This document shows, piece after piece, positions 12,497 through 25,900 of a stretch of 64,000 bases of DNA (position 1 is the stretch's first letter; the number at the start of each line of letters is the position of its first letter). The position numbers and the translations under genes are program-made. Location of the stretch: assembly GCA_020796225.1 (NCBI GenBank), contig CM036753.1, positions 65,876,865-65,940,864 of the forward strand, read 5' to 3'. The notes beneath the pieces were generated by a model. The model worked only from the letters and a program-made list of their open reading frames with translations, was not told where the DNA came from and ran no database searches. This DNA is from Arion vulgaris (Eukaryota; Mollusca; Gastropoda; Stylommatophora; Arionidae).

Positions 12497-12639
12497 TATT
12501 GGTATTTTAATAACTTATATGATTGATAGCTGTTATGTCTGTGGTTATAGATCAACAGACTAATTGTCTGTTCCCAGGTGGATGATGAAATTGGTTGTCC
12601 ACTCTTGCTGTTAAGTGTAGGGGTGGGAGCTTTAATTTG

Positions 12640-12900
12640 CATTCCAGGGCCAGATGAGTCGCCCTTGTTGTTATATCCATGTTTATTTAGTATGGTCTTC
12701 TTGATATTGCCTATCTTTTCTTGGTTTTCCTTGGCTCTAGTACCTGATCTCTTTTATTGTATGCTGTTATTGGTGGTTGGCTGTATTCCATTCTGATTAA
12801 ATGTCCAAACCACTGCATTTGTTGTCTTTCAATGTATTCAGTGCATGAAGTTATGCCCACTATACTTCTGATGTCTTCATTTCGTAGTCTATTAGGAAAT
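12640..12900 (-). pseudogene. LINE 3'-end relic
   Basis: The minus strand reads EYIERQQMQWFGHLIRM and QPPITAYN with broken frames, nearly the same as the plus-strand relic at 44590-44940. Confidence 0.65.
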
Positions 12901-12984
12901 TAACACTTGGATTTTAGCAGGTGTTGTAAGGCAGTTTTATTAGCCAATGAAAAATTTCAAAGGTTTCTCAAAAGAATAGATTTT

Positions 12985-13150
12985 TGCCAGTAAAGTGGTT
13001 AGTGCACATTATCTTACATTTGTGGTCTATGTTCGATCACTTAGTTAGAGTGGTAATTTTCTGAGTGAAAACAACTCTCAGGTCTATACAGATGAACCTA
13101 TGCAGTGTGAGAAATCAGATATGTTTTCTAGCAAGTGTGCACAGTTGGGT
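12985..13150 (+). mobile_element. SINE-E fragment (tRNA-like head)
   Basis: agtaaagtggttagtgcaca followed by gtctatgttcgatcactt, which resemble Pol III A and B boxes. The body is poorly preserved. Confidence 0.35.
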
Positions 13151-13329
13151 CATTATTGAGTGGAATTAAGCATACAGGATTACTACTTCCAGTAGGAAGA
13201 TGGAGATTGAGGCTATTGCTGCTGCTTCTAATGGCTCTCTGAGACTGTGCTTAATATTTTAATAGGACAGTTATTGTCCGATTCTGTTCATCCATTGGAT
13301 AATAAAAAATGGCTGTGGTAAGAGTAAAG

Positions 13330-13570
13330 ATCTGTCGAGGTTTCTAACCTCCTTCTTCACCCTTGCCCTAGGCAAGCATAGGTCCGCAACCAAGGCCTTC
13401 CAAGCCCGCCTATCCAAGGCCATCCTTTCCAGATCTCTCCACTCTCCCCCATTTTCGTATTCCATCTCCAACTCCCATCTCTAGGTGTTCCTGGGTCTTT
13501 CCCTAGCTCTAATTTCCTGGGGTTCCACCGAGAGCCTGTCTTGGGATGCTGTTTGGGGTTTCTTCAGTGA
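13330..13570 (-). pseudogene. LINE 3'-end relic
   Basis: The minus strand reads WRDLERMALDRRAWKALVAD and LCLPRARVKKE, the typical LINE C-terminal W..L..MA.DR..WR..V..LC block. It lies about 200 bp before the first MIC60 exon found. Confidence 0.75.
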
Positions 13571-13774
13571 CATGAGGACATAACAAGGTGATCTTGAATC
13601 TGTACAGTGTTTTGGAGAGTGTAGAATCACATCTTGTACAAGCAGGACTGGATGCCCAATTAACTGCACCAATGAGTATGCCCAGAGCGATGTGACATTG
13701 ACTCAGCCACCAATAACCAATTCTCTGATTATTCCCATACATCTAACTGTGCTTTTTGTAATTTTTGTTTACAG

Positions 13775-13954
13775 TGGGGGCTTCAAGGCTCTGAAATTTA
13801 TTGGACTTAGTCTTCCTGTGGCAGCTGGTGGTGTATTGGGTTATGCTTGGTATGATTTGGACTTTCGCAAACAAATGGAAGACAATATACCTTATGTAAA
13901 AGAACTTTTTGGTAATATATTGCCAAAGAATGAGAAAATAATTCCTACAGCAGG
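13775..13954 (+). CDS. IMMT: MIC60 exon (first found): transmembrane segment
   Basis: Acceptor tttacag, donor GG|GTATGT. It enters with one base completing a codon and exits with two. The product has the hydrophobic stretch FIGLSLPVAAGGVLGYAWYD, then FRKQMEDNIPYVKELFGNIL, matching the Mic60 pattern of one inner-membrane helix followed by an amphipathic segment facing the intermembrane space. A second GTATGT four bases on (13959) would break the phase to the next exon. Confidence 0.85.
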
Positions 13955-16900
13955 GTATGTATGTTTTCTAAATTTTGGTATTTTAAACACAGATCAGTTG
14001 ACAGAAGTCTTTTCAGATATTTTGAAGAGATTGTAACATATTTTGTGTTCTAAATGTAGTTTTATATTTTTTTTATTATGTCCATCAATTTTTAGGTTTT
14101 TGTTTTTAAAAATGTCTTATAATAGGGTGTTTTCAAGGTCAATTTATACTTTTTCAATACTTTCAGACATAGACTTCTATACATCTTCTTCATCGATCGT
14201 TCTAGGTTTGTTTTAATCATTCTCTTTGTGATATATAAACAGCCAAACATAAGAACGTAATGTACATGCACCAACCTTCAGCACCTATTTGAGCACAGTT
14301 GCTTATCCTTCGGTGGGTGTTCGATTTCAGCCAGCTATTGTGTGCGGATTCGCTTCTTCCGCTAGCCTTTGACTGTCCCCAGCCAGACCCACAAGGCAGT
14401 GGGCTGCTATTTCTTTCAGGACAGCGACCCTTAGACGGCTTGCCCTCCCGTGCTTATGAGCGCTATCTTCCCAGCAAACTGGTCATTTTAATGAACACCT
14501 TGGTTTGCCGCCTGTCAGGTTTGTTTGCGGTTTACTCTGCTAACCTTTGATTGTCCCCAATCAATCTACAAGCAGTAGTTCCCTGCAGCGGAACGCGCAC
14601 TGGGCTTACCTCTGCTGGGCATTCAGTTGTTTTGCACATTTGGGTAGGACACACACCGCTGCGCGCTTGCACTGGTTAGCCTCTGTTGGGCATACCAGTT
14701 CTGCATACTTGGGTGGGACGCACACCCTCTTGCCTGCCATGCTCGCTGCTGCATTTCGTTGCTCCTGGGTCAGCTTCCATTCGATGGTTTTGATTTGTCC
14801 GGGAGAGGTGAGCATTGATAGTCGCTCTGGGAGTTCCCTCGTCTATGTTGCGAGCGGATCCCATCAGGCATGACTACCTTTGCATCTCTACTTGCACCAG
14901 AGTAGTTCTCCCCGATCCCTGCCCCCTTAGCCAGACCGGAACCTAAGTCTGTTTCCAGGGTCACCATTTGGAGGTCGGGGGCAGGGTCTTGGTTATCGCG
15001 CCCCCTCGCTAACCCTGGCTCATGTTACCACCATGATCTCATGAGCCTTTGACCCACTATACGTCTAAAGTAGCTAGTGGTCGAGTCTGTGTACATCTCC
15101 ATATAGTTTGTCTTGGACCGACATGGGATTTGGCCATGATTAAAGATGTCATCAATATTTCATTGGTTATGTTACTACTGGTGATTTTCTTTTCTTTAAG
15201 GAGCATAATGCTTTTTTTCCAATTCATGCGTAGTGAACTTTGTTGTCATGTGTTTTCCAGAGACCCTTGAATAAGGTTTTTCCTCCATTAGTTTTTCTTT
15301 TGTGGTTTCTTCCTTTTCTTCAGGAACATCTGTATGGTTTACTTATGTAAAGTGCTCACTGAGGTTGTCAACAGCCTGTCTTCCACATAACCACTCCACA
15401 TTTTCTGACTCGGCAATGTCACCATAAAATGGTTTACATTGTGCATACATCTTTTGAGACATTTAGGTTTGGCTGTCCTCCTTACACTTTGACTGTCCCC
15501 AGCCGACCTACAATGCAGCAACTTGAATGTGCTCTCAGTTCATCAACATATAGCGTGTAACCTATTAGTGACAGTACGCTGCCCTCTGACACTCTTGCTG
15601 TCCGCAATGTGCAGTCAAGAGTTTGATATTTACACACAATCGAGGAAAAATATATATATATATATATTTTATCACATTTTACATATCACATTTTATTCTA
15701 GTGAAGTGTCCAGAAATGCATCAGTCACACCGTAAACATAAGAAACAGCATGCACAGTCTATCCCTGTAGTATCAACACATCCACCAGGTTTGTTTGATT
15801 TATATGAAATTATTGATTGTATGTTCACTTTTCCTTCCTGTTGTCATTGTTAGTAATGGTATCCAATACTTGTAAACTTGCTTATAAATAAGTTGCTTTG
15901 ATTTTAAAAAATGCACACTTTATTTCAGAAAGAACCATTCAGAATCACCTGTTGAAAAAGCAAATGTATCAAATGTAAGTACAATATCTTTGTAACATTT
16001 AGTTGGGCCTCATATACCTATGAATATAGACAATAAGTCCATCTATCTATGTCGTCTTTTTGTCCTGTTTGACACATAAGGCATCCGCAATAGATTTCCA
16101 TTGTTGCTGTTCTGCCGCCTTTCTATGAATTGTTTTCGTGTCACGCACAATCTTTCACTTTCCACATTTCTTCTTCATGTTTCCTTTTGACATTCATGCC
16201 TTATTTTCATCTGTGAGCTGTCCTATGTCCCACTGGCATATGATATACATGCTCAATCCACCCTCATCATCACCTTTAATGATGGTCTCAATGATGCACA
16301 ATTTGTTTGTTAGACAATATAATGTCTTTTTACATCCTTCGTGCCTGTAAAAGAGGGAGACTTTAGATGTTCAGTGAAACAAAAGGACTAAACATTTAAA
16401 ACAGATGAAGTAAGTATATGAAAGACACTAGGTAGTAAGGATTGTTATAGGTCTCATATAAAAATGGAGAAATACCTATAGCTAACTCAACCTTACAGTC
16501 TCAAGTGATCAAGTTACAATATCTGATACTTCTTGCTTCTATTAATTTTGCTATGGTGGATTGCTTGTGTGGTGGGGCCGCAAGGAAGCAAAGAATAGTA
16601 CCACTGTGACCTACAAGGCATGTTGTAAGAGCGCTGATCTAGAACCCAGGAAGCTACCCTAGTAAATAAAAGCATTGCAGAAATTGGATGTGTTGGCCTA
16701 CTTGTAGGCGCATAACTGGAACAACTTACAATCGCTCTTAGGCTGAGATCACATACAAATCACACAGAGTGGTTAACAAGTGGTCGCTATGAAGCGTTAG
16801 AAGAAGAAGAAGCTATGGTGAATGGTGATAATCTGGCACAAATAAATCAGACCTTTAGAGATCTGGGGTAAAATTCTAGACTATTGGAGAGATAACCAGG

Positions 16901-19900
16901 ATTTATTGTCCATTGTCTGATAACTTAAGATTGCGTTTTATTTCTTTCCTTAAGGTACAGAGGATGCTGCAAAAATGCAGCAAGTCAGATTACTTCCAGA
17001 AAACAGGTAATGTACTTGTCTTGTTACTAGGTAGTCACATGGTCTGTGATCTATGAAAATTAGAAGTTTTGATGATGTTATTTAGAGCAGATGTTGGCAA
17101 AATAACCAACAATTTAGTAACCAGCAAAAATTCATAGTAGGCAGACTGATTATTTAATAGTATTTTATAGAAACACTTGGCATGAGTTTGTTGGGGGAGG
17201 AGGAAGGGGCTATCTCAACCAGTGTTAAAAAGAGTCAAGCAATAGAGATTGCTTTATTCAAAATACATAACACAACTCCTTCATGATAAAAGTCATGAAA
17301 TATTCCTGCCAAATCATCTCCCCCCAGCTATAATTAAAACATGATTCATTCACAAAATATATCAATTTGAGTGAGTTTGTTTGGGTAATCTCATTTATAG
17401 TAGGACTACTCTGAGAAAGACTCATTTTCTCATGTACATAAATAAGCCGTTCTCATTTCTAGTTTCTGATATTAGTTGTTACTGCCTGAGTTAATGCTTT
17501 TTTGGGTGTTGTAGGACGGGGATATGAGCCGGAGAAATTTAATGGTAGCATGACTAGTCCAGTCATCACTGTTTAGGTTAGGATTTTTCTGTATGCCCCA
17601 ACATAATAAAACTCCTTGGATTGAGTTCTTCAGAATGGGGAGCCCTCACTGTAGTCCATTCGGCCAGACTTTGATATTAATTACAGCTGAAAATCTCTGT
17701 TCATAACAATATGTTGTAGAGAACTATTAAAGAATGGCTGTTGATCTGGAAGCGATATGTGGATGGTCTTTCTGATTATATATTCTTCTTCTTCGCGTGA
17801 TCCATATCGACCACATGTTAATCACTCTTTGTGATTTGTATGTGATCTGAGCCTAAGAGCAATTGCACATTGTGCCAGATATGTGCCTATAAGTATGGAA
17901 GCACATCTGATTTCTGCAGTGCTTTTTATTTACTAGGGTAGCTTCCTAGGTCCTACATGAGTCGCCTCTTATGACATTCCTTGTAGGTCGCAGCGGTAAT
18001 ATTCTTTGCTTCCCTTGCACGCCCCCCGGCACCACATGGGCGTTTGTATATCCAAAGTCATGTATTTCCTATATTTCAATTTCAAGGTGGGATAACTCAA
18101 AATACAGGCCATTTCCTTCTCGTCATCTAATGTCAGATCTTCTTCTGCAGTCATCATATACTCATACTGACCCATCTAGTGGAATGGTTGCTTGTTTACA
18201 TGTTAGACTATGGGGTGGTTAGCGTATAAAACTCAAGAGCAACTGAAATTTAAATGGGAGTTGACTCATCTAATAGAGATGTGTAGTTTACATCTAAGTC
18301 TGTGGGACAGTTGACATTTAAATTTACGGTTAAATTTATTAAGTGACAATTTGTATTACAGATTCTCAGATAATCTGTTGTCTGCTGTAATTTTTCAACA
18401 GTCTCCCCAGAGGTATTTGGACTGGAACTTATGGATAGTTTCCTGCTGTGCTATTATGATTTTTGTTTTAGGAATCAAAATAAGACCAGTGCTAACACAT
18501 TTTAAACTATCATGTTCTTTTTAAATAAGCAGTAATTTTTTCTTCATATGTGCTAACATTTTCTACAGTTCATGTCTGTAATATTTGTGTAGCTTTAGTT
18601 TTACAGTAAGGACTTTTTAAAGTTCAATGTATAAAAAACCTTTCATAATTTATTAAAAACATGTGCTCAATTTGAGCCTAAGATGTGGAGAGTCAGTGAA
18701 TGAGAACTGACCAAGACCTTCTTTTCATCTACAAGTGGTGATCCTGTTTGACAGAGACTGCATCACTACAATTGGACAAAGAGGAAAGCAAATCTGGTTT
18801 TAAAATATCATTCTGAAAATGGATCTGTTGAGCCAAAAGAGTAGATACCACAGCTTTGCTATAAACTGCTAATGTCTTTGTTTTTCAACTTTCTCTACCA
18901 TGTGTCAGCACAGATTGCATTGGAGTTTAATAACCTGAGTAATATGTTTCTTTGTTTATATTTTCAAAAAATTGTTAATTGTTAAATGCACATGAGCCAG
19001 TGACCAAGGCAATAGAGAATATCTGTATTGTGTCATCATTTTGTGTAATTTTTGTTTCACAGATATGTAAAACTATCAACGTTCAGCAAAGACTTTCCTT
19101 TTATTTTGATAACTAAAGCATACTACTTGAAGACTTATTTGTTCAGAAAGATGACATAGTCAATTATATTTTATGTGTGTCTTTTCTATTTTTAGATTTA
19201 AGAGAGAAAACTCTGAACATCAAAACTCATTTTCACGGCAAACAAAGCAGAAGACTGTATTATATATATTTAACTAGCTCTTGAAAATGTGATTCACTTT
19301 TCAGCCTCACAGCACATGATATATCAGCATTATCTCATCTTTAATTGGTATGAATGATATTGAAATGTCATTATTTTGTCATCTTTTCTTTCAGTCAGTC
19401 ATTTTGATACAATCAGTACAGCACAATGTTCCAGTGATAGAGATGAGAAAAATAACCGTGAGAATCTCCATAAATTTGGGGAAAAACTTTATAAAACTAA
19501 CCAAGATCTCTATGCCTCTTACATTCATCCTTCATTTGGTAAAGCAAACATTTTTCAGCAGACTGTTCATATTGAGGAAGATAATGATACTGATGATGAA
19601 GGTATAATTAATGAAAATTTGTTGCTTTACAAAATGGTTACTTCTTCCAAATGGCGTTCACCGCTACCTGAGCTTTTGTTTGCCATATAGAAAGATTGGA
19701 AAAATTTTGATTGCCATATAGAGTACTGAAAAACCACTGCGGTAAAATTAATTGGGATTGTGATGACTAATAGACAATGCAGCAAATTTAATTTCCTTAA
19801 CTGATCAGAATGGGGCATGTGGAAACTCCATATTGAAGGTTAACTAATGAATTATCAATATTTGTTGTTGTCTCTTGTCAGGGAGTAAAGTCTGACAGAA

Positions 19901-22900
19901 CACTGTTTTCTCCACCCCTTGATGCTTCCTTTATCACATGTAGTCCTGTATTCCCCGTACCTACAGCATTGCCTTCCAGTTTGGTTTGTTTCAGCGTATA
20001 ATGTTAATTTTATGTGTCAAAAATATTTTATTTGCTAATTTGTCCTGGAAACAGAGATTGAAGGGGGAACCTATGAAAGGAGGTTGTAGTGTAAGTGCAG
20101 CTGCACATGGTATGAGAATATGGGCCTAGAAATGGGATGTGAAGTGACTTCATACCCTAAGGTCTGAAAAGCTGCGGAAATTTTATTTGTATAAAATGCT
20201 ATTGCCATCTGATTTGTATCTGATAACTTTTGGATAACCTTTGTTGCTAGCATATTGACAATACTGTAATGTCCCAGTCTCCAGTTTCTTGAGAAGAACC
20301 ATACAGTAAACATTAGTATTTTCTGTTTGGCAAATAAGAGCACAGAAAGACCATTAACATTTATTCCAGTTTTTTTAAAACATTTTTATTTGAGATTTGG
20401 ATATTTTCAGTAAATGATCACATGAGAATTTTCTTGTTTTTGTTTATAATTTTGTTTGCTTCTACAGTTAAAAAAACTTTGTTCATGTTTGCTTGTAAAG
20501 TTTTAAGTACCATTACAGCTCGCAAGAACATTGTAATTATTTTAAAATTGTCTTAGGCAATTCTTGTTTTTATCATAGTTCAAAGATTTGTTCTTGTTTG
20601 TTAATGAAGATTTTAATACCATTGTGAACTGGACACAATAGACTGAACAGAGATCTACACAGACTAAGACTGATTCCATCACCCACATGTGCATGTGTAG
20701 AGACAGCACAGACAACCGAACAAACATCCTGCAAGATTGTCACCTGATGAATCAACTACGAAAAGAACACTGGTCAACGAAGACAAACATCCATGCAAAG
20801 CTGTTTAGAAGCTTAATCAACTAACAAACACAGCAACATACATTCAGATAACCGGACTCCTTGTGTAGACATTGAACAACGGCAACGAGAAGAAGATACC
20901 ATTGTAGCTGACAATAATCTAAATTTTTTTCTGACGACATTCTGGTATGTTATCAATTAAATAATTATTTTCACTATACTCCTTTCTGCAGTGTGTATGT
21001 AAAGGAGTTAGATATTTTAGTGCAGTAAGAGTGCCTGTCTGATTATTTTATTCTATGTGCTTGTTACACTTACTAGAAATTGCAGGTTAGTAAAGTTAAT
21101 ACATAAATATATATATATATATAGCACATGAATTAATATTCAGCTTCAATAAGTTTTTGGGGATCTCTATGGTGATGACTAAGACATTTGAAGGTTGTAG
21201 GTTTTAATCCGGACCAAGTCAAATGGGCAGTTTTTTTTCTGAGATCCTGTGGATTGTTGCTGGAGCTGGAGTCCGGTCTTTTTGCAACACTATTGGCAGG
21301 TGGCTTGCCATTTCTGCCGAAAGGGACAGATCCATATGTGAAAACATGGTGCATTGAAGTCAATCTTTCGCCCATATACATTTTTATTAAGCTTTACTCA
21401 CATTGCATTATTTTAATTGATAAAATAGTTTTGAAGTTGGTGTAGATTGTGGCAGCTAGTATATGTTAATTTTGATATGTGCTTTAATTCCAATTATTTT
21501 TGAGTCAATGAGTGCACTGATAAATGATTTGGCTCGCTGACATGCAAATGAATATTACTTTGATATCAGATGAAGAGGAAGATGATGATGAAGAAGAAGA
21601 TGATGATGATGAAGAAGAAGAGGACGCCAGAGCCAAACAAAGAAGTGGTATCATAATTGAGTTTTAAAAAAATGCTTTTACAAATTACACTGTTCTACAA
21701 ATTTTAACTTTTTTCTGTTTGGTGTTTGTTTCATTTAAGAGAGAAGTGTTTCCAATAGAGTTTTTCATTCAGATTTCAAACTTGGTTTAAAAATTTGTTC
21801 TATTGCATTCAGTTTTTGAGAAATAAGTTGGTATATATATATGGCCTTTTTCGTCTTTACAGGCGGTCAATTGGCAAGTGTTTTACTGTGACAACTTCTC
21901 AGTTTTCGCTTTTCTCTCTTGTCGTTCAGCTCGTATATAAGTCTCTTCTCAAAAGACTCTGCGCCCTTCTGTAATTTGGCTTTCCACACAACTCTGTCAT
22001 CAGCTAGTCCCTCCCATGTGCTGGGATCTATAGAAAATTTTCATTGAGGTTTGCAGACATCTTTATATCTAAGCAGTGGTCTGCCCTGGTGCCTCTTCCC
22101 TTCCGAAAGTTCACAGAACAACATTTGTTTTGGTATGCGATAAGTTTCCATTCTTCTCACATGTCCCAACCATCTTAGTCGTCTACTGCTGATCGTGCCC
22201 ATGATGGAAGGCAGTTTTGCACGTTGCAGTACTTCAGAGTTGGTTATCTTGTCGTACCACCTGATGTTCATAATCTTGCGGAGACATCGAAGGTGAAAGA
22301 TGTTACGTCTCTTCTCGTGTCTTGAGTAGGCTGTCCATGTTTCTGAGCCATATAGTAAAGAACTAGTTACACGGGCTCGATATATTTGGATCTTCGTCTG
22401 CAATGTCAGTTTTGTGTTGTCCCACGCTCGCTTTGATAGTATGCCGAATGTAGTAGCCGCACTCCTATACGAGCGTTGATTTCTTCATCAAGAGAAAGGC
22501 TGGCAGTGACCGTGGACCCAAGATAGCAGAATTTGTGAACTGGTGTTAGATGGTTGCCATTTAAAGTGATATTTGATGTGTTACCTCCTTGACATAATAC
22601 AACTGTTTTGGAGACACTTATTGTCAGAGAAAATAGGTCGCATGTCTTTGACAAATTGTTGATTAGGCATTGCAGTGTGGTCTCACTGTGGGCGACTAAG
22701 GCAGCATCGTCAGCGAAAAGGAGGTCCTAGAGAAGTATTTCCGTCGTTTTTGTCTTGGCTCTTAGCGAGCCAAGTTAAAGAGTGAACCATCAGATCTAGT
22801 GCGGATGAAAACGTCACCATCAGCGTCCCTAAGGCGTGGTTCAAAAGGACTGCAAAGAAGATGCCAAAGAGAGTGGGGGCAAGGACACAGCCCTGCTTGA

Positions 22901-25900
22901 CTCCACTCTTAACCTCGAAACTATCAGATGTGCTGCCATCAAACTGTATGCTGGCTTTCATGCCCTCATGGAAGGAGACAATCAATTGGAGCAACTTTGG
23001 GGACAGCCAATATGCTTCAGTATTTTATAAAGACTTGGCCTGATGACTGTGTCAAATGCCTTAGTCAGATCCATGAAAGCAATACATAAAGGCTTGCTCT
23101 GCTCTCTGCACTTCTCTTGTAGCTGTCGAAGGGTAAATATCATGTCAGTTGGTATATATAGTTAACATACAACTACATAATGTCAGTCTTTTGTGCAAGT
23201 AAGTGGGATGATCGTGGAGTTTCCTTTGTCAGATCCCAACATGTGGGTCTCTATGGCGAAGTGATTAAGACTTTTGCCTGTCATTCTGAAGGTTGTGGGT
23301 TCTAATCCGGACCGAGCCACATGTGCAATTTTTCATGAGATTCCTAGGATTGTTGCTGAAGCTACAGAGTTTATGCTTTGTGCAACACTCTTGGTATATA
23401 TGGCTTTTCATTTCTGCAGACTGAGACGGAGCGATATGGGGAAACTCGTTGCAGTGAAGTAAATCCTTCGTCTTTTGATCTCTTCTTCTTCTTTGCGATC
23501 ACTTTTTTGATGATTATACCGTTAGACGCGTTCTTATGATGAAATCGACTGTTGTCTGGAGCTCATCTCTAGTGCCATGTAGTTTTGAATGTAGTGTTGT
23601 GTTGTAGGGCCAGTGTTCCTTTCTTGGGAGGACATACTGGGGGCAGTCTTGCAGGACATGTTCTGTGGTTTGTTCAGCGGAGCCACAGGGGTTGGGGACA
23701 ATCGCAGCCTGTGTAGGTGTTTATTCAGTCTGTTATGACCTATCCTGAGTCGGAAGATGATAGTCTGTCCTTGTCTGTCAAGTGTGTGGTAGTCATCGTT
23801 GGATGGTTTAGGTTCTTTTCTAATGTCCATGATAGCTTTTTTTTCAAAGTATGTGATTTCATTATCTATTTGTTCACATTCTGCTCCCTTTTTAGCAAGT
23901 TTGTCTGCCTTCTCGTTACCTGGCACTCCGCAATGTGATGGTACCCACTGAAGTGTAACTCTTCTGTTGGTAGAGATCTTGTCTTTAGATCTATTGTTTT
24001 AGACCCCAACAATAACTGGCCAACATAGCGGAACTTCACTTTCCTTTATATCTAACTCTTCCATCTTCAGAATTTATTTGGTGAAACCTTTCCTCATGTT
24101 TGTCACTCACAGACCACAGATTGTTGCGAAAAAGTCTACATGTGAATCCAGAAAGTGCAGTTTGAGAGACATATGGCACCACGTTTTGTGATATACCTTC
24201 TTCTTCTTCTTTGCGTTCGTTCTTTACGACCAATTTTAATCACTTTTGTGATATGTTTGATCTTTGCCAAGAACGTGTATACGTTGCACATTGGTTTTGT
24301 AGGCCCTAAACGCATAGACTTCTACACGTTTAGGACACATGCATCCGATTTCAGCCAATGTGATATACCTTCACCATAGATGCCACAACGCCTTTGTATT
24401 CTGAGGATTTTAGATTGCTCAAATAGTGTTTTGTCACCAGGAGGAGCTTGTCTTTTAGTTTAAAACTGCGTCAAATAAGGAGTCCTTCATTAATTCTTAA
24501 ATGTCAGACCCAACAAAAATGTCTCCCGTAACACATTACTGCATTGAAAAACATGCTGTGGCCGAAGTAATTTTTTTTTCACTTTTTCACCCAGTATGTG
24601 TAAAGTAAGCTGTAGTTTACTTGCTTTTTTTTAAAGAGTTTCAGTTTGGATTATCTTTATTGCACTCTGGACATGTCCATAGATGCTCCGATCTCCTTCG
24701 CAATACCTCCAAGTGCATTTATTTTCAGGGAACATGTTGAGCATGTTAGTCAATGTACGTAAAGGTCTGGTGGCACTGAGAGTCGTCATGGTTGGTAATA
24801 ATGAGCAATAGCTGCTTCTCATTCTGTATCAGGCGCTGGCTCTTTCAAACATCATTTATGCAATGGCCATCCTCAATGTTAGAAAGACGCAAATTGAACG
24901 ATTTTCTTGAGAGAATACAGAATAAAGCTATGCGTAATTGTCCAAGAATGCTATTGGATGATGTATAATGGCAGGAGTGATTGAGAATTTGGAGGAAAAC
25001 TAAGAATACTATTGGGTGATGTATAATAACAGGAGTGATCAAGAATTTCTAGCAAAAACTAAGAATACTATTGAATGATGTGTTGCCAGGGCCGTATGGG
25101 AGCAAAGAATAGTAACACTGCAACCTACAAGGAATGTCGTATGAGGCGACTGAGGTAGGGTCCTAGGAAGCTACCTAGTCAGTGAAAAGCATCGATGAAA
25201 ATCAGATGTGCTGGCCTACTTGTAGTCGCATAACTGGCACATCGTACAATCTCTCTTTAGGCTCAGATCACATACAAATCACAAAGAATGATAACAAGTG
25301 ATCGATATAGAGCATTTGAAAATAAGAAAGGATGATGTATACTGGCAGGAGAATTTGGAGGAAAACTAAGAATGCTATTTGATGTGTAATGGCAGAAGTG
25401 ATTGAACATTTGTAGGAAGAAAAGGATTTGAAAACTACATGGGTGGATTTTCCAACACTATGTTTTGTTATGTTTTATTTGCTGTTTATTTCAACCACTT
25501 TGTAGATTATAATTTTTCCATAATTTCCAGTACTTTAGCTATCTGCTAGTCCTTGTACTATTTTTGCACTGTTCAACATATGTATTCAACTTTTTTTTAC
25601 AAGACAAATTATGGAATGCAGTAGGATCAGCGCTTTTGACAGTATTGGTAGGGAAACCCTTTGAAAATTAATGAGGCATTATGGAATCCCACAGAAAATT
25701 ATTAACCTAATAAAAGCAACATATACAGATATGAAATGTAGAGTTCTTCATGAAGGTAAACTAACAGATACTTTTGGAATAGAAACAGGAGTGCGTCAGG
25801 GATGTCTTCTATCACCTTTGTTGTTCTTACTGACAATAGACTGGATTATGAAGACCACAGTAACTAACACCAGAAATGGAATCCAATGGACTCTGACAGA

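Noticed and set aside
19209..19285. Candidate MIC60 exon after the acceptor at about 19198
   Set aside because: No donor follows before a stop, and it would break the phase between the exons at 16955 and 19395.
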